NCBI GenBank assembly: GCA_022579005.1
Contig: MU401466.1
Span: 168,785-232,784, forward strand
Origin: Poronia punctata
Taxonomy: Eukaryota; Ascomycota; Sordariomycetes; Xylariales; Xylariaceae
Direction of reading: 5' to 3'
DNA length: 64,000 nucleotides
The notes under the pieces were generated by a model, which did no database searches, was not told the origin of the DNA, and was given only the letters and a program-made list of their open reading frames with translations. Below are positions 47,501 to 59,100 of the stretch, in pieces. A program made the translations under genes and the position numbers. Positions within the stretch are counted from its first letter, which is position 1. The number at the start of each line of letters is the position of its first letter.

Positions 47501-48643
47501 AGCCAGGTGATGGAGAATTATTCGCTGGTCGGTGGTATCGGCTACGGAAGAGCACGGATCAGCATGGTGTGGCGAAGCGTGAACGTCAAATTACCACCTC
47601 AGGTCAGTGGCTGGGACTACGGTACTTTGCAAATACGTGGCCCTGTGAAGCCAAAGGGGGGCCTCGACAATGGCCTTACCAACCACCGAATCAAGATCAG
47701 GACGAATACAGGACGAGTTAAGCTCTATCCCGACGACGGCGTCTGGCGGAAGAAGTCGAATGATAAGTCGGACGAAACGTTCATGGCTGTACGTAAGCGA
47801 TATTCGTCAGCCATGATAGTGGAGTTCCGTTCGACTTCGTTCGGACCGGACAAGACGCTGGCATTTGCTGTTCTCTGGCTTCACGAAATCAAGGACGAGG
47901 AGGACGAGACCAAGACCTTGAAGGTCTGGAAAGGCAACAAAGCCAGTTTTAAAAAGGCACAGACATGTTGTGACTTTGACGGTTCCGGCGAGAAGGACGA
48001 GTTGCTCGGTGAGATCGAGGTCGCTGTCCGCTTCTGGCGCGGCCTATCGGGATATCACAAGGCGTTCGCGGCGCAATCGAAGAACAAGGAGGTGAGGAAC
48101 GTGATGGAATGCCTAGACTCGATAACAGATGAGGGTCTGGAGAACGAGGGTGACGTCGTAGATGACGACGACGACGATAGCGATGACGATAGCGAAGCAG
48201 AAGACGAAGACGATACCAAGGTCCGCCGGAAGAGACTGCGGGTACACACAAACGACGATACGACACCATCTAGCTCAGATAGCGAAGACGACAACGGGAG
48301 CGGGTCCGGGTCGTCTGCCTCGGCATCCCACCTGTCGTTGTCCAACTTCAAAAAAGTGAAGAACATATTCCGCAACCCGGTGGACGGGCTGACGGAAGCG
48401 AGTACGTCGGTGATCGCGCCCGGCCACAACGACCCGAACGACGGGGACCGCGGCGCCCGAAGCCAGATACGCGACTACAAAGACCATCATAAGCAGCTCC
48501 ATCGCAAACATCGCGGCATCATGCAATGGCGGGCGGTACGGGAGGCCAATCACATGGGTGGTAAGTTGACGCGGATCAAGGGGAATATCAGTGGTATATT
48601 CCACCATGACGAGAAGACGTCGGGTGTGGAGACTGAGGTTTAA
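44539..48643 (+). CDS. mug190: Mug190-like SMP/C2-domain membrane-contact protein, 2 exons, 1331 aa
   Basis: Tricalbin/synaptotagmin-like protein, expected to be anchored in the ER and to move or tether lipids at contact sites. Exons 44539-47014 and 47124-48643. Order: a charged disordered N-terminus (1-250, Lys/Glu/Gln rich, with EKRKAMKKKKRQAE); two adjacent hydrophobic segments (about 258-282 and 299-320); an SMP-like lipid-binding domain (about 353-615, starting LPESAQWLNSLVASIWPL), interrupted by an acidic insertion of about 60 residues; a first C2 domain (about 624-728, with DSYVTVSWG and LWDSDKWTADDDLG); and a second C2 domain (about 838-950, with PDSYCTIILN and DDPLIGLVYLPL). An acidic tract at about 1171-1190 is followed by a basic tail. 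The family name comes from Schizosaccharomyces pombe meiotically up-regulated gene 190. Confidence 0.88.
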
Positions 48644-49250
48644 GGTCTTTGGTCTTCTTAGGGTGTTTGTTTAGTATTGTTTTTCATTTTACAGTATTAA
48701 TATACATATAATACCTCTTTAGTATATATCAAGGCAAGAAGCTGGTTCTTGTGCTGCGAGTATTTATTTTCCATCTATACAAGCTAAGAGTTGAAGTGAC
48801 GCGTGTGCATACTCGAATGTATAACAGTTACAAAGTACATGCATAAAATAAGGTGAGCTAAAATGAAACCAAGTTGAAATAAGACGAGATGCGATGAGGT
48901 CATACCTACCTACTAATTATTATTTTGTTGTTTTTATTTCCCGAATTTCCATCAACAAATCGTTACGTAAAAACCCAAAAACAACACCCCCCCTTGTGAA
49001 GTTGTGATTGCCGGGGTATAGGTATTGAAGAGCCTCAAACCCACTAAATCTGATCTGATCTAGACCTCGAGAGTTGTATAAACTTCCCCCTTTTTTCAAC
49101 GACATCTCTTTTCTCGAGGTCAATTGAGGTCCCACGGTGGCTTTTGTCGGTTTATTTCTTGAAAACAAAGTCATTTTTACTTTACAATGGAAGATAACAA
49201 GTACACATAAAGTCCCTCTTTCTTTTATTCTCGGCAAATAGAATTTGGGT
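48644..49250. other. Intergenic, no gene recognised
   Basis: 3' flank of the Mug190-like gene, AT-rich, up to the transposon-like element. No gene seen. Confidence 0.55.
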
Positions 49251-49258
49251 ATAATTTA

Positions 49259-49318
49259 GAGAATTGCTAGGGGAGCACCCATCAGATTGCTACTGGAGCA
49301 CCCTACCCTACTTGCACC
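49259..49318 (+). repeat. Left terminal inverted repeat, well-conserved part
   Basis: Pairs with 49755-49814 with only about two mismatches. Carries two direct copies of ATTGCTANNGGAGCACC, at 49263-49279 and 49286-49302. Confidence 0.8.
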
Positions 49319-49455
49319 TGCTTAACAACTGGCAAGTCTGAAGAGTTGGATCCTGTGTACGCCCTACCTAAATTGTATGCACTGTACACATATTGCACCT
49401 TTAACACTACCTTTAACACTACCTTTAATACTACAAAATACATCGTTACTTCTAA

Positions 49456-49507
<52 letters not shown>

Positions 49508-49603
49508 CGGCGCGGGGGCNNNNNNNNNNCATTACCAAATATTTCACCATCAACACACCCATTAACACCAAAATTAAAACAAAAAAAAACAACTTTACTT
49601 CCA

Positions 49604-49629
<26 letters not shown>
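49456..49629. other. Poly-G run, N gap and poly-C run
   Basis: G run 49456-49507 passing into a GC-only stretch, ten N at 49520-49529, about 74 bases of A-rich sequence, then a C run 49604-49629. This is most likely an assembly or sequencing artefact inside the hairpin-forming element. Confidence 0.85.
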
Positions 49630-49634
<5 letters not shown>

Positions 49635-49754
49635 ACCAAAAATAAGGTTTACATGGCAGTAAGGTATGTAGTAGGGGCCTTAAAGAAAAGAAATCTGTAT
49701 ACAGTGCATACAGTTTGGCTAGAGCGTTTACAGGATCCACCTCTTCGTCTGCTA

Positions 49755-49814
49755 GGTGCAAGTAGGGTAAGGTGCTCCAGTAGCAATCTGATAGGTGCTC
49801 CCCTAGCAATTCTC
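49755..49814 (-). repeat. Right terminal inverted repeat, well-conserved part
   Basis: Reverse complement of the left arm, ending GGTGCTCCCCTAGCAATTCT followed by C; same internal paired motif. Confidence 0.8.
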
Positions 49815-49822
49815 ATAATTTA

Positions 49823-50052
49823 TATATATATATCTATTATATGCTACTTACTAGGTTAGGGGGTTGGATATATATGACAGTTATTTATGAATATCTTCTC
49901 GGATAAATAAATAAATAAATCTGAGAAAAGAAGAAAAGGGAAAATGGTATAATAATTATTCTTCTGCTTCAAACTTTGTTTGCACTGACAACCGCCTCCA
50001 CGCAATAATACACCAAAAAGCAAAACAAAACGTCGAAAATCATCGGGTTTTC
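49823..50052. other. AT-rich 3' flank of the ammonium permease
   Basis: (TA)n and (AAAT)n simple repeats around 49820-49920; no gene. Confidence 0.6.
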
Positions 50053-51720
50053 CTACACCAACTCCGCAGCCTTCTCAGGTACGCTCCCCTTGGACGAACC
50101 AGAGCGCTCATGTATGATATGCGTAGGCGTGATATCGCTTGTATGGCGCTGTAGCTCGACGTAATCGTAGGCGAACTCGCCGAGCTGTACATCGTCGATG
50201 CCAGTGTCTTCGTCCTCGGGGCTGACGCGGAGGCTGAGGCCGGGGACGAGGTTGAGGAGGAAGAGGATGATGCAGGTGAGGACGAAGGCGTAAGAGAAGC
50301 CGGCGACAGAGTCGGCGATTTGGTAGGCTAGTTGGATGTAGTTGTGGTTGATCCAGCCGCCGGGGATTTCGGACGAGCCGTCTAGGGCTGCTATGTAATC
50401 ACTGTTTTTTTTATATACTAGTTAGCTTTCGAAATTTGCGGAAGACTTCGTTCGGGGTAAAAACGTACGCGGCGAAGATACCGGTAAGTAGGTTGCCGAT
50501 GATACCACCGACACCGTGGACAGCAAAGATATCGAGGGCATCGTCGGCGCCCAAGAGGAACTTGAGCTTAGTGGCGACGTTGCAGCCGATACCGCCGACA
50601 ATGCCGTAGATGACGGCAGCCCAGGGGGTGACGAAACCCGAGGCGGGCGTAATGGCGACAAGACCGGCGATGGCCCCGGAGCAGAATCCTACGACGGACC
50701 ACTTCTTCTCGAGACGGTAATCTAGCAACACCCAGGTGATGGCGCCGACGGACGCAGCAATATGGGTGACGATGCAGGCCATGACGGCGCGGAGGTTAGC
50801 GGCGAGGGCAGAGCCGCCGTTGAAACCGAACCAGCCGACCCAAAGGAAAACCGTGCCGAGGACGATGTGGGTGACGTTGTGAGGTCGGTAGGGGAGACCG
50901 GCCGACTTGGCGTATCCGGTACGCTTACCGAGCATGACGGAGAAGGCGAGAGCGGCAGCACCGGACGAGATGTGGACGGGAGTGCCACCGGCGAAGTCGA
51001 GACCGCCGAGCTTGAACGACCATCCGTTTGCGTTCCAGGTCCAGTAAGCGATCGGATCGTACACGATAGTTGACCAGATGAAGATAAAGACGATGCAGGG
51101 TAGGACGCGAGCCCGGTCGACAGCAGCACCGATAGCGAGCGCAGGGCTTTTAAGATGTTCAAGTTAGACGCCAGGTTCTTTCGTGTACATGAGGACAGGA
51201 GAAGGATAGGGAGCACTCACGTGATGGCAGCAAACATGCCCTGGAAGAGACAGAACAGAAGATCAGGGATCTTGCTGCTACCGACAGATGGCTGTGCGAG
51301 CGTCTTCATGAGGCCAAAGTTGGACAAGTCGCCGATATATGAGCTGCCGGTGTGGGAAAAGGCGAGACTGTAACCCCAGAAAAACCACTGGAACTGAACG
51401 ACTGCCACCGACAACATGGACAGCATGATCAGAGACAGGGCCGACTTACGCCGGGCCAGTCCCGAGTAGAAGAAGCCGACGCCGGGGATCATGAGCAGCA
51501 CGAGGGCCGACGAGGTAAGGATCCATGTGAAGTCACCACTCTATATTCCCCCGCGATCGTTTAGTATTTCTGTTTTTTTTTTTTTTTGACTTTTGATTTT
51601 CTTGGGGCGCGTGTCACGTACCTCGTAAAATACGTTCAGGTTGGTCTCACCACTGGAATATCCAGGGTCGGCCACACCTATGATGCCATCGTATTCGATA
51701 ACTGGTACACTGCCCGACAT
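50053..51720 (-). CDS. Ammonium permease (Mep/Amt family), 4 exons, 481 aa
   Basis: Plasma-membrane ammonium transporter forming trimers. Minus-strand exons 51720-51622, 51540-51221, 51146-50469 and 50401-50053. Eleven membrane segments are expected from the hydrophobic pattern. Family landmarks: SGDFTWILTSSALVLLMIPG (first helix), FFYSGLARRKSAL, QFQWFFWGYSLAFS, and the twin pore histidines in GGTPVHISSG (about His198) and FAVHGVGGIIGN (about His350). The cytosolic tail is about 80 residues long with ELQRHTSDITPTH and a Ser-rich end. Mep2-type proteins also have a long tail and act as ammonium sensors for filamentation, but both Mep1 and Mep2 types keep the second histidine; many Mep1-type proteins replace the first one, so two histidines favour the Mep2 type (family knowledge, moderately sure). 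Confidence 0.95.
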
Positions 51721-51868
51721 GCTGGCGGTGGTGTGTAGGTAAACCCGACGGGATTAATCAGGGCAGCCAGACACAATGTTATGGCGAATACACAGTATAG
51801 AGGGACAAGGAAATGATATCGATCCCTCTCCAACAACACGTCCCAAGGTGTTGCTGTTATTAGTAAAG

Positions 51869-51875
51869 ATTTATA
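51869..51875 (-). promoter_or_regulatory. TATA-like element of the ammonium permease
   Basis: TATAAAT on the minus strand, about 150 bases upstream of the ATG at 51720. I saw no close cluster of HGATAR sites in the first few hundred bases; a TGATAA occurs only about 1.1 kb upstream. Confidence 0.4.
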
Positions 51876-54800
51876 TCCCTGGGAGGGGAAGATTACATGA
51901 AGAGAATGGGTTGAAGAAGGGAAAAAGAAAAAAAGAAGGAAATAGGAAGGCATCTGAGACAAGGGGAGAAAGGGACATCTAATAAATACAGTATGCAGGG
52001 GGGGTTAGCTGTAAACGACTCCAAGTCGGCTCCGTATAGAATACCATCCTTCCTGCCGCCTTATTACATCCCACCCTACCTCAGGCCAAGACAACCAGTA
52101 TATACACGTACAGGCTGGATTTCTGGAGATACCTATGCAGCTGTCTGTGTGTCATATGTAAGTAAAGTACGTACGTGTACATTCACATACTACCTTTCCG
52201 TGAACGGTCAAGGTCGCAATAATAGCCAACACCATCAAGACATTAGTTCCAAGGCGGCTAGAGAGGTATTGTTTACCCTCGATCGATGGGACGGTCGGTG
52301 GGCGACGCAACACGCGAATTCGGCCTTCAGGAGAGCTTGCCCAGCTTCGGGTGTTAGTAGCTGCTACATTTCCGCTATCAAAGCGACTCCAGCAACTTCA
52401 AGCCACACATCAAAATGATGGATCCTTTCGCTACCACATCGGATACAATAGGTAGTATATAATGTCGTTAAACATGTACCTGTTCATGTACTTTTCGAGG
52501 TACTTTTAACGCCAGCTGAGCCGTCGACTTGTCCAAGACTGAAGCTGCAGCCTTTCTATGCCGCTTGGCTCGCCCTATCTGTGCCTCGGGGCTGATATTG
52601 ACGATGCGAACAAAAGCAAGATATGGATATCATCGACAAGGTCGAATCGAATGATCCAGCTTAGGTTAGGATATAACTCTTGTGACGGATAACGGAATGA
52701 GAAAACTAGACTAGAATACCCAAGACCCCGGGTTCACTGGATTCCATCCTGATCTCTTGATTCCTCTAAGCTTTCTAATTGGCCCATGTCGTATCCAAGA
52801 CTTTCTCGGTGGGAAGATGCTGATAAGAAAGGCAGCAAAGGGTCGCGCTGAAAGAAGTGGCTGCGCCCTTGAAAGCGCTACCAATGCACGTTTTACCTAC
52901 TTACTTACCCAGGGCAGGCGTACAAGGGACGAGACTTCCAAGTCCCCCGCGCATCGAACCAGACAGCTTCTCAGCGGCCACTAGTAAAGGTAACAAGGGT
53001 GGGTAGTCATCAAAGTGGGTTGCCGCAAGATGACCTGCCAATGGTGGCTATCTGCTGCCCATTCTAGTCTAACCCAACTCAGACTAACAATGATAATATA
53101 TGCGAACCCTATTTACCAAGTAAAGATGTCAAGGTCATGTAGATAGATCAATATCAGGGAACAGGCAGGCTAGATATCGACTATACATCTATGAGTAGAT
53201 AGGTGTACTAATGGTGATGACCGCGTTCAACATCGTGGGAAGTTGCAAACGATCGAGTTGTGACTACAAAACCACAACCAACCCACGAGGGTCCTCCGTT
53301 ACACAGATCTGCCGGATAGCCACATCAAAATCTCCTCGACCCGTAATGCAGGGTCGAATACCTGGCTGGCTAACACTACATCTCTCGTCACAATTCTATT
53401 CCGTTTCATGTCAGGGGGACCGAACTTGGGCGTCTTCGCCTCATCTCAAGTTCATCTGTTACCTACCAAAACTTGAGGAGAAGCGCATTTGCATCTGCTG
53501 AGGATAGGTACTTCTTATTCAGGATGGTACCCGCATTCCACGTTCCATCACAGCCCAAAGGTTACAGTTGTGGCAGTCGAGTCGGACCTTGTCTCGAAAC
53601 AGAACACACACCAGAAAACATTTTCTTTTTCGCTCGCCTCGATGATTCCAAACGTCCGAAAAAGAAAAGAGAAAGCCACTTACCGTGCTGTTTTACATTA
53701 GCAAGACCCTACCACCTACGTGGCCGGCTAAGGGGAGACGGCTGGTATTTTTAAATATGCATTTATGATTGTTCCTATGGCGCTTAAATGTGTGTTTCGT
53801 GCCACGGGACAGCCGACTTTGTCTCTCACGACTACCGCAGTGCGCTTACGATGTCGAGGATGAGTAAGTAAGTAACATCAGTGAGTGAGGCCAGACCTGG
53901 ATGTTTCAGCAAAATTGCCGTAGAAGGTAGGTCCCTTATTTTATTGGATATGCAACTTCCATCTCCTGCGTTTCTCGGGCGCAGCTCCCTCGTGTTGTTA
54001 TAAGTTATGGTAAGGCTATTCGTCAGAGCTAACGAATCCCATATTACCAATACACGCCTAACTTTACTCGTAGACACAGAAGCGGCACAGGCAACCAAGA
54101 CACAAGCCGCATCCATGCCTCCCAGCTGTGCTAAACTCGACTACAACATCACCAACATGAAGCAACACTTTCCCAAAGCAGTCAGTCTATATTGAAGAAC
54201 TCAAGAGTTGCTCTCGGTCTTGGGACCTTTTTCAGCTCTTTGTGACGCTGCGCTTTTAGGGTAGGTGGTCCAGGCGAAATTGACTGACTGCCAAGATAGC
54301 CGACTTGGCAAGCCGCAAAACCCCCTGGTTCAGTGGTTCTTGCCCAGAGATAAGGAATGTTGTTTCGTCCAATCAGAGAAGCCCTCCCTTCTAGAAAGAA
54401 CGTCTTTAATTGCCTGCTTGGGGGTGTCTAATATCCCACGTTTCCGATTCCTTCCTTCTTGAAGTGGAGAATGAGCTCACTCACCTACATACTGCATCAC
54501 GGGTAAGAAGTACCCAACACCACGCCACGAGGCCGTTCAACGAGCTAACCAAGATATGTTCCTGTAAAAAGAACGCCATTGACGGAATCCTACGCTTATT
54601 TTCTTAGTCTCCCGCTGCTCGATATAGGATAGGTTGTACCTACCTATACACTACGTCGTTCAGCAAATGCCAAATGATAGCCGAGGAAGGACAAGCTCGA
54701 GGTGAGTACGTCTGTTTAGGTGTATCATGTCGTTTACAAATGGATTTTGCACTGTTTTCACGGCACGCACGGTTAGATATCGAGACGACACGGGGGCTTT

Positions 54801-56104
54801 TCTTGGCAAGCTGTATGGGGTTGGGCGCCAATATTGTCCCGCAGATCACTTTGATATTCCTCCTACATCCACAGCCTACCTACTACGTGCAGGTATGCTG
54901 TGTATTCTTTTAACATGACACTCGAAAGTCCGCGGTAAGCTACTAGTAGCCGCCAAGAACAGCGTCGAGAAGCGACGAGAGAAAGGAGCGAAATATATAT
55001 CTATCCAAAGAAGGATACAACATCTAATTACGGTGGTATAGCAGAACTTCTAACCCTGCACATTTTGTAAGTGGGGAGAGACAGCAATGGAATCAATCAT
55101 AACGCGCTCCTCCCCCCATCACTTTCCACCCCTCTTCCCCTCGAAAAAGAAAAACGCAGGCGTACCTAACCTACCACGTGGAAGAGGAGTGCGTCTGCCC
55201 TACCTTTTACATGCTAGTCCAATATATGTACTTACCCAACCTACTATTACCAAACTTGTCCGTCGTTTGGTAATTGGCTTGAAAGTAAGTATCGACGCAG
55301 TTTGCCGGGATGACTAGGACATAAATCAAAAGTCCTTTTTTACACGTCAAGGCCAGTCCTTCTGATTACTTTAGATTCGGCAGTAGATATAGCTATTACG
55401 TACGTACCTATCCGTCAAGACATTATCATTAGGTTGATCTAATAAAGAACAGTTTTACTCAAAACTATTACATATTACAGTATGAGCTTCTAAGCTAACC
55501 TTAACCTAGGCCTAAGATATCTAGGCGTGGTCGATTGATTGATTTGCCTAGGTTACCGTATTAGCGTTATCGCCAAAAAACAAACAGACCGGACGACTCC
55601 GAGGAAGACCAAGGAAATAACATATGTAACCTTTTTATGATTACATCAGCACCTAATCTTGAATAAAACGCCGATTTCACCTACAACAACTCCGTCTGAC
55701 ATGCAGCGACGGACGGGACACGAATATATCACCCTCCGCACCGGACACCGTAAATATGTGTGCTTTGATATATTATAGATACCTAGCACATAGGGTGGGA
55801 GTGAGACAAGTAGGTAAGTACCCAAGTTATGTGTAAGTGTATACATATACGAGTAGGTTAGACGATTCTCCCTTATCGTCTGGTTTTATTTATGTACACG
55901 TGCTATGAAACAGGACGGAAATCAGATATCTGATATATGATATGTAAGCCACGTGTATGCTGGTATGTAGAGTAAGTATCGTTACCAATCAGAGAAACGC
56001 CCCGTACACCAATGTCTATCGCCCGTCTTATGTATATTGCCAGTTCCTAAGGAATCGGCTTTGCACCACGTGGATAAATACAAGTCTCGGCATATACATG
56101 CGCA
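51876..56104. other. 4.2 kb gene desert
   Basis: No supported gene. Frames such as 51993-52418 and 53211-53754 (plus) lack family character. TA-rich stretches and TAGGTA words recur (55800-55860). The region separates the ammonium permease promoter from the 3' end of the 5-phosphatase gene. Confidence 0.55.
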
Positions 56105-59100
56105 TCAATCACGGCGCATGAATACCTCGACCACGGCCCGCATCTTGTCTTCGACCGTTTTCGTGTCTCTGGCATTGGTAGACGGGGATGCCCGACAGAG
56201 AGCAACGCCGAAAACCTCTGCCGCCCTCCGCTCCCATGCAAGTCTTCGCTGGATGGCAACTTCGTCTACCATCGAGCCCTGAGCTCTCCGGAAACTGAGA
56301 CTTCGCCTGCCCAGTGCACCAGGTCGCCTCGTATTGATCGTTTCGATCTCCTCCTTGTTGAGTGGAAGCAGCTCGCTTGCCATCCGGGCCAACATGGACG
56401 TAAGAAAGACGAAGGAGATGTTATAGTAGGGCGCCGTTGAGAGGATATCGAGGATACCCGTCTTGACTTCCTCTGCCTCTGCCGGTATTTTGGCGCTGGT
56501 AAGTTGTGGGAGAGTTTGCTCAATGCGAGCCCAGAGTGGCGCCGACACGATACCGTCTGGCATGCTCTCTAAAAAGACTAGCAGCAATGAGCTTACGATC
56601 TCGAGACGCTTTATAGAAGGAACATCTGCTTTGAGTGCTTCCATAATCGGTCGGTCGTTCTCCAGAGCGTCGATGATGTTCTTTTGGAGTGTAGCAAAGT
56701 CGTCGTCGGTATACGTCTGCCAAGTTGTTTGGTCGAATGGCCAACCCGCCTCTTCGCGTGGGACCTTGACATCCTCAATCATATTCTCATCAGCTAAAAC
56801 CCGGTCCGTAAGGGATTCGATCGCCTCAATCAGCTTGAACAACTCCGTAGGCGATGAAGTTTGCACATCCAGGCTGTAGGGGATCGATCCCATCGTTGGA
56901 TTCTGTTGCACCATGGCGGCAATACCGCCTTTCGGTATTCGAATTAATTCCTCCAGCGACCGACCAAAGCAGGATGGCCTCCAAGTGGCTCGGACGGGGA
57001 TGAAGTGATCTCTCCCATCGAGTACACGCAAGACCAACACATCTTCTAGTTGGCCTCGGTCCTCATTTAAAGCCCGCAGCTGCTTTATTTCGCGAATCTC
57101 CATCTCTATCAGCGCGGACGCTGTTTCGCCGGGCTCCAGGGATATCCCGTCCTTCAGCGCCGTGCCTCCGCTGCTCTCATTATTCTCGAACGGGGGTTCG
57201 AATGTGGCCTGTAGCCACATTGGCTTCTTCGAATCGACTTCGCCGTCCGGCTTCTCGACAAAGCTTAGCAGGGCCTGTACACGCCCAGTATTGGCAATGG
57301 TCAAAGAGCAAGTCTTCCTTCCCATGAAACCAACGGACCCGAAATCCACGCCGCCACTACCATCCGTGGTAGTCGAGTCTCTGCCTTCGATGACGATGGT
57401 AATAGCCGGGCGACCCTCGTTTTCCACGCGATCCAACTCCCTCGCTACTTCGGAATGCACTCTAGCTTTGAGCTCTGGCACGACAGCGTCATACTTCAAC
57501 GTAAATAATGCAACCAGAGGTTTGTGGTCTGAAGACATAACCCGTTGATGACTCGTGTATAAGTCCAGGCTGATCTCATCTACGAAACCGTCCGACGTGA
57601 CAACCCGTTCAACATCGTGATTGTCCCCTTCCTCATCATATTCATCATATTCATAACTCGTGTTGTTTGCTGCCAGGTTTTCGCCGCTCGAGTCGGTTGT
57701 GGGGTCATAGTCGAAAAGCACGCTTTCGTCGTCGGCCACTTTGTCTATGCCCAGTTTTTGCATTTCGGCATCCTTATTTTTGGCTTGCAAGGTATCCTCA
57801 TGCTTCTTCTTATAATGTTGGATATCCTTACGCGTCCGGTAGAGTATCCGGTCACACCAGCTAGGCGCTCTCTTCTTCTCCGACGAGTCGAACAACCCCA
57901 CTGTACCGACATCATATTTATAGGTGGGCAAGAACGTGATGGGGCCCTCCCGCCATCCCTCGCAGAATGCCTTATTCCCCTTCATCGCCTTTCGCAGCTG
58001 GTCATGAGGCAAGAGGGAATCTAGGGTCGCCTGCAGCGATGCTGGGTCGTTGCTGGGATCTGGTATGAAGTCGTCAGGGTCAGGAAGACCCTCGCTACTT
58101 TCGTCGCTGTCGGGCTGGTCAAAAGAGGTCTCTCTTGAAATCATGGATGGTGTCGATGTGCCATCAGAATCACCATCGTCGTTATTGTGGAGGACAATGA
58201 CGCCCTCTTCTTCGAACTCCGAAGTACCACCCCCGCTAGCGCCGTATTCGCCGCGTGCGTGTAGTGTGAGCAGATGCCGAATGTCCTGTCCGGGCAGACC
58301 GTCAAGGCGGAAGTTCAGGTCACCAAAGAAGAAACAGAAGTCTTCGTCTCCTATCTTATCGCCCTCGTCCTCCAAGACGCCGGAATGGTTGACAGGGGCG
58401 AACTTGGTGTTAGTGAGTATCTTGTTGTAGTCCCAGCACCGTCGATCGAGGCTGGTTTGATCGTGACCCGAGGCAAGATGAGTGTTGGCAAAGACTAAGC
58501 GAGTTGTCTCTCCCAATACGAGCCTTGAGACCACGGCTCCCTTGTTTCCCATATAACCAAGCAGGCCGGTGCCGACGGAAACTGTCGACTCGTTCGAAAT
58601 GGTCGCGGCCACCTCTGGGGAGGCATATATAAGCAAGAGGAGCCCCACCAACTGCTGACAGGCGACGAGTGTGTATCCCCTAGGCAGCGCAGCTTCTAGA
58701 GCATCCTGCCATTTGGCGACAGTGCTGGGGTCGGAGTATAGCGACTGGTGTACATGGCTCAGGTTCACGATTTCTTGGAGTCCGAGGACGTAGAGGCCGA
58801 TCTTGTCGCCTCCAACTACGCGGACAGTAGGCTCTCCCTGAATCTCGGGTTGATTTGCGAGTGGATCGCGTGAGTCTTGTCCGCCTTCTGCGCCTTCTGC
58901 CCCTTGCAAGTGGGATGGCTCTCGAGACCTTTCAAAACCGTTTTCATTGGCTACGATGCTATCCTCTGACAAGTTTAGGTGCGCCAGGCCTGCACCTAAC
59001 CTCGGCTCGAGCCCGTCTCCGTCGACAAACCAACTAGCGAGGTCTTTATCTGTACCGGGACAGCTGGCCACATTCCATGTTCCAATCTTGATCCGTATGC

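Larger units (their letters stand above)
49251..49822. mobile_element. Non-autonomous terminal-inverted-repeat element with 8-bp TSD
   Basis: An exact 8-bp direct repeat ATAATTTA (49251-49258 and 49815-49822) flanks an inverted repeat. The left arm begins GAGAATTGCTAGGGGAGCAC at 49259, and the right arm is its reverse complement ending at 49814. The first 60 bases of the arms match almost perfectly; diverged similarity continues for about 130 bases (GGATCCTGT, then TTGTATGCACTGTA against CTGTATGCACTGTA). Each arm contains two copies, 23 bases apart, of ATTGCTANNGGAGCACC. No complete transposase is present. The 8-bp duplication fits the hAT superfamily (family knowledge). The centre contains long G and C runs and a 10-base N gap, so the true internal sequence and length are unknown. 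Confidence 0.75.
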
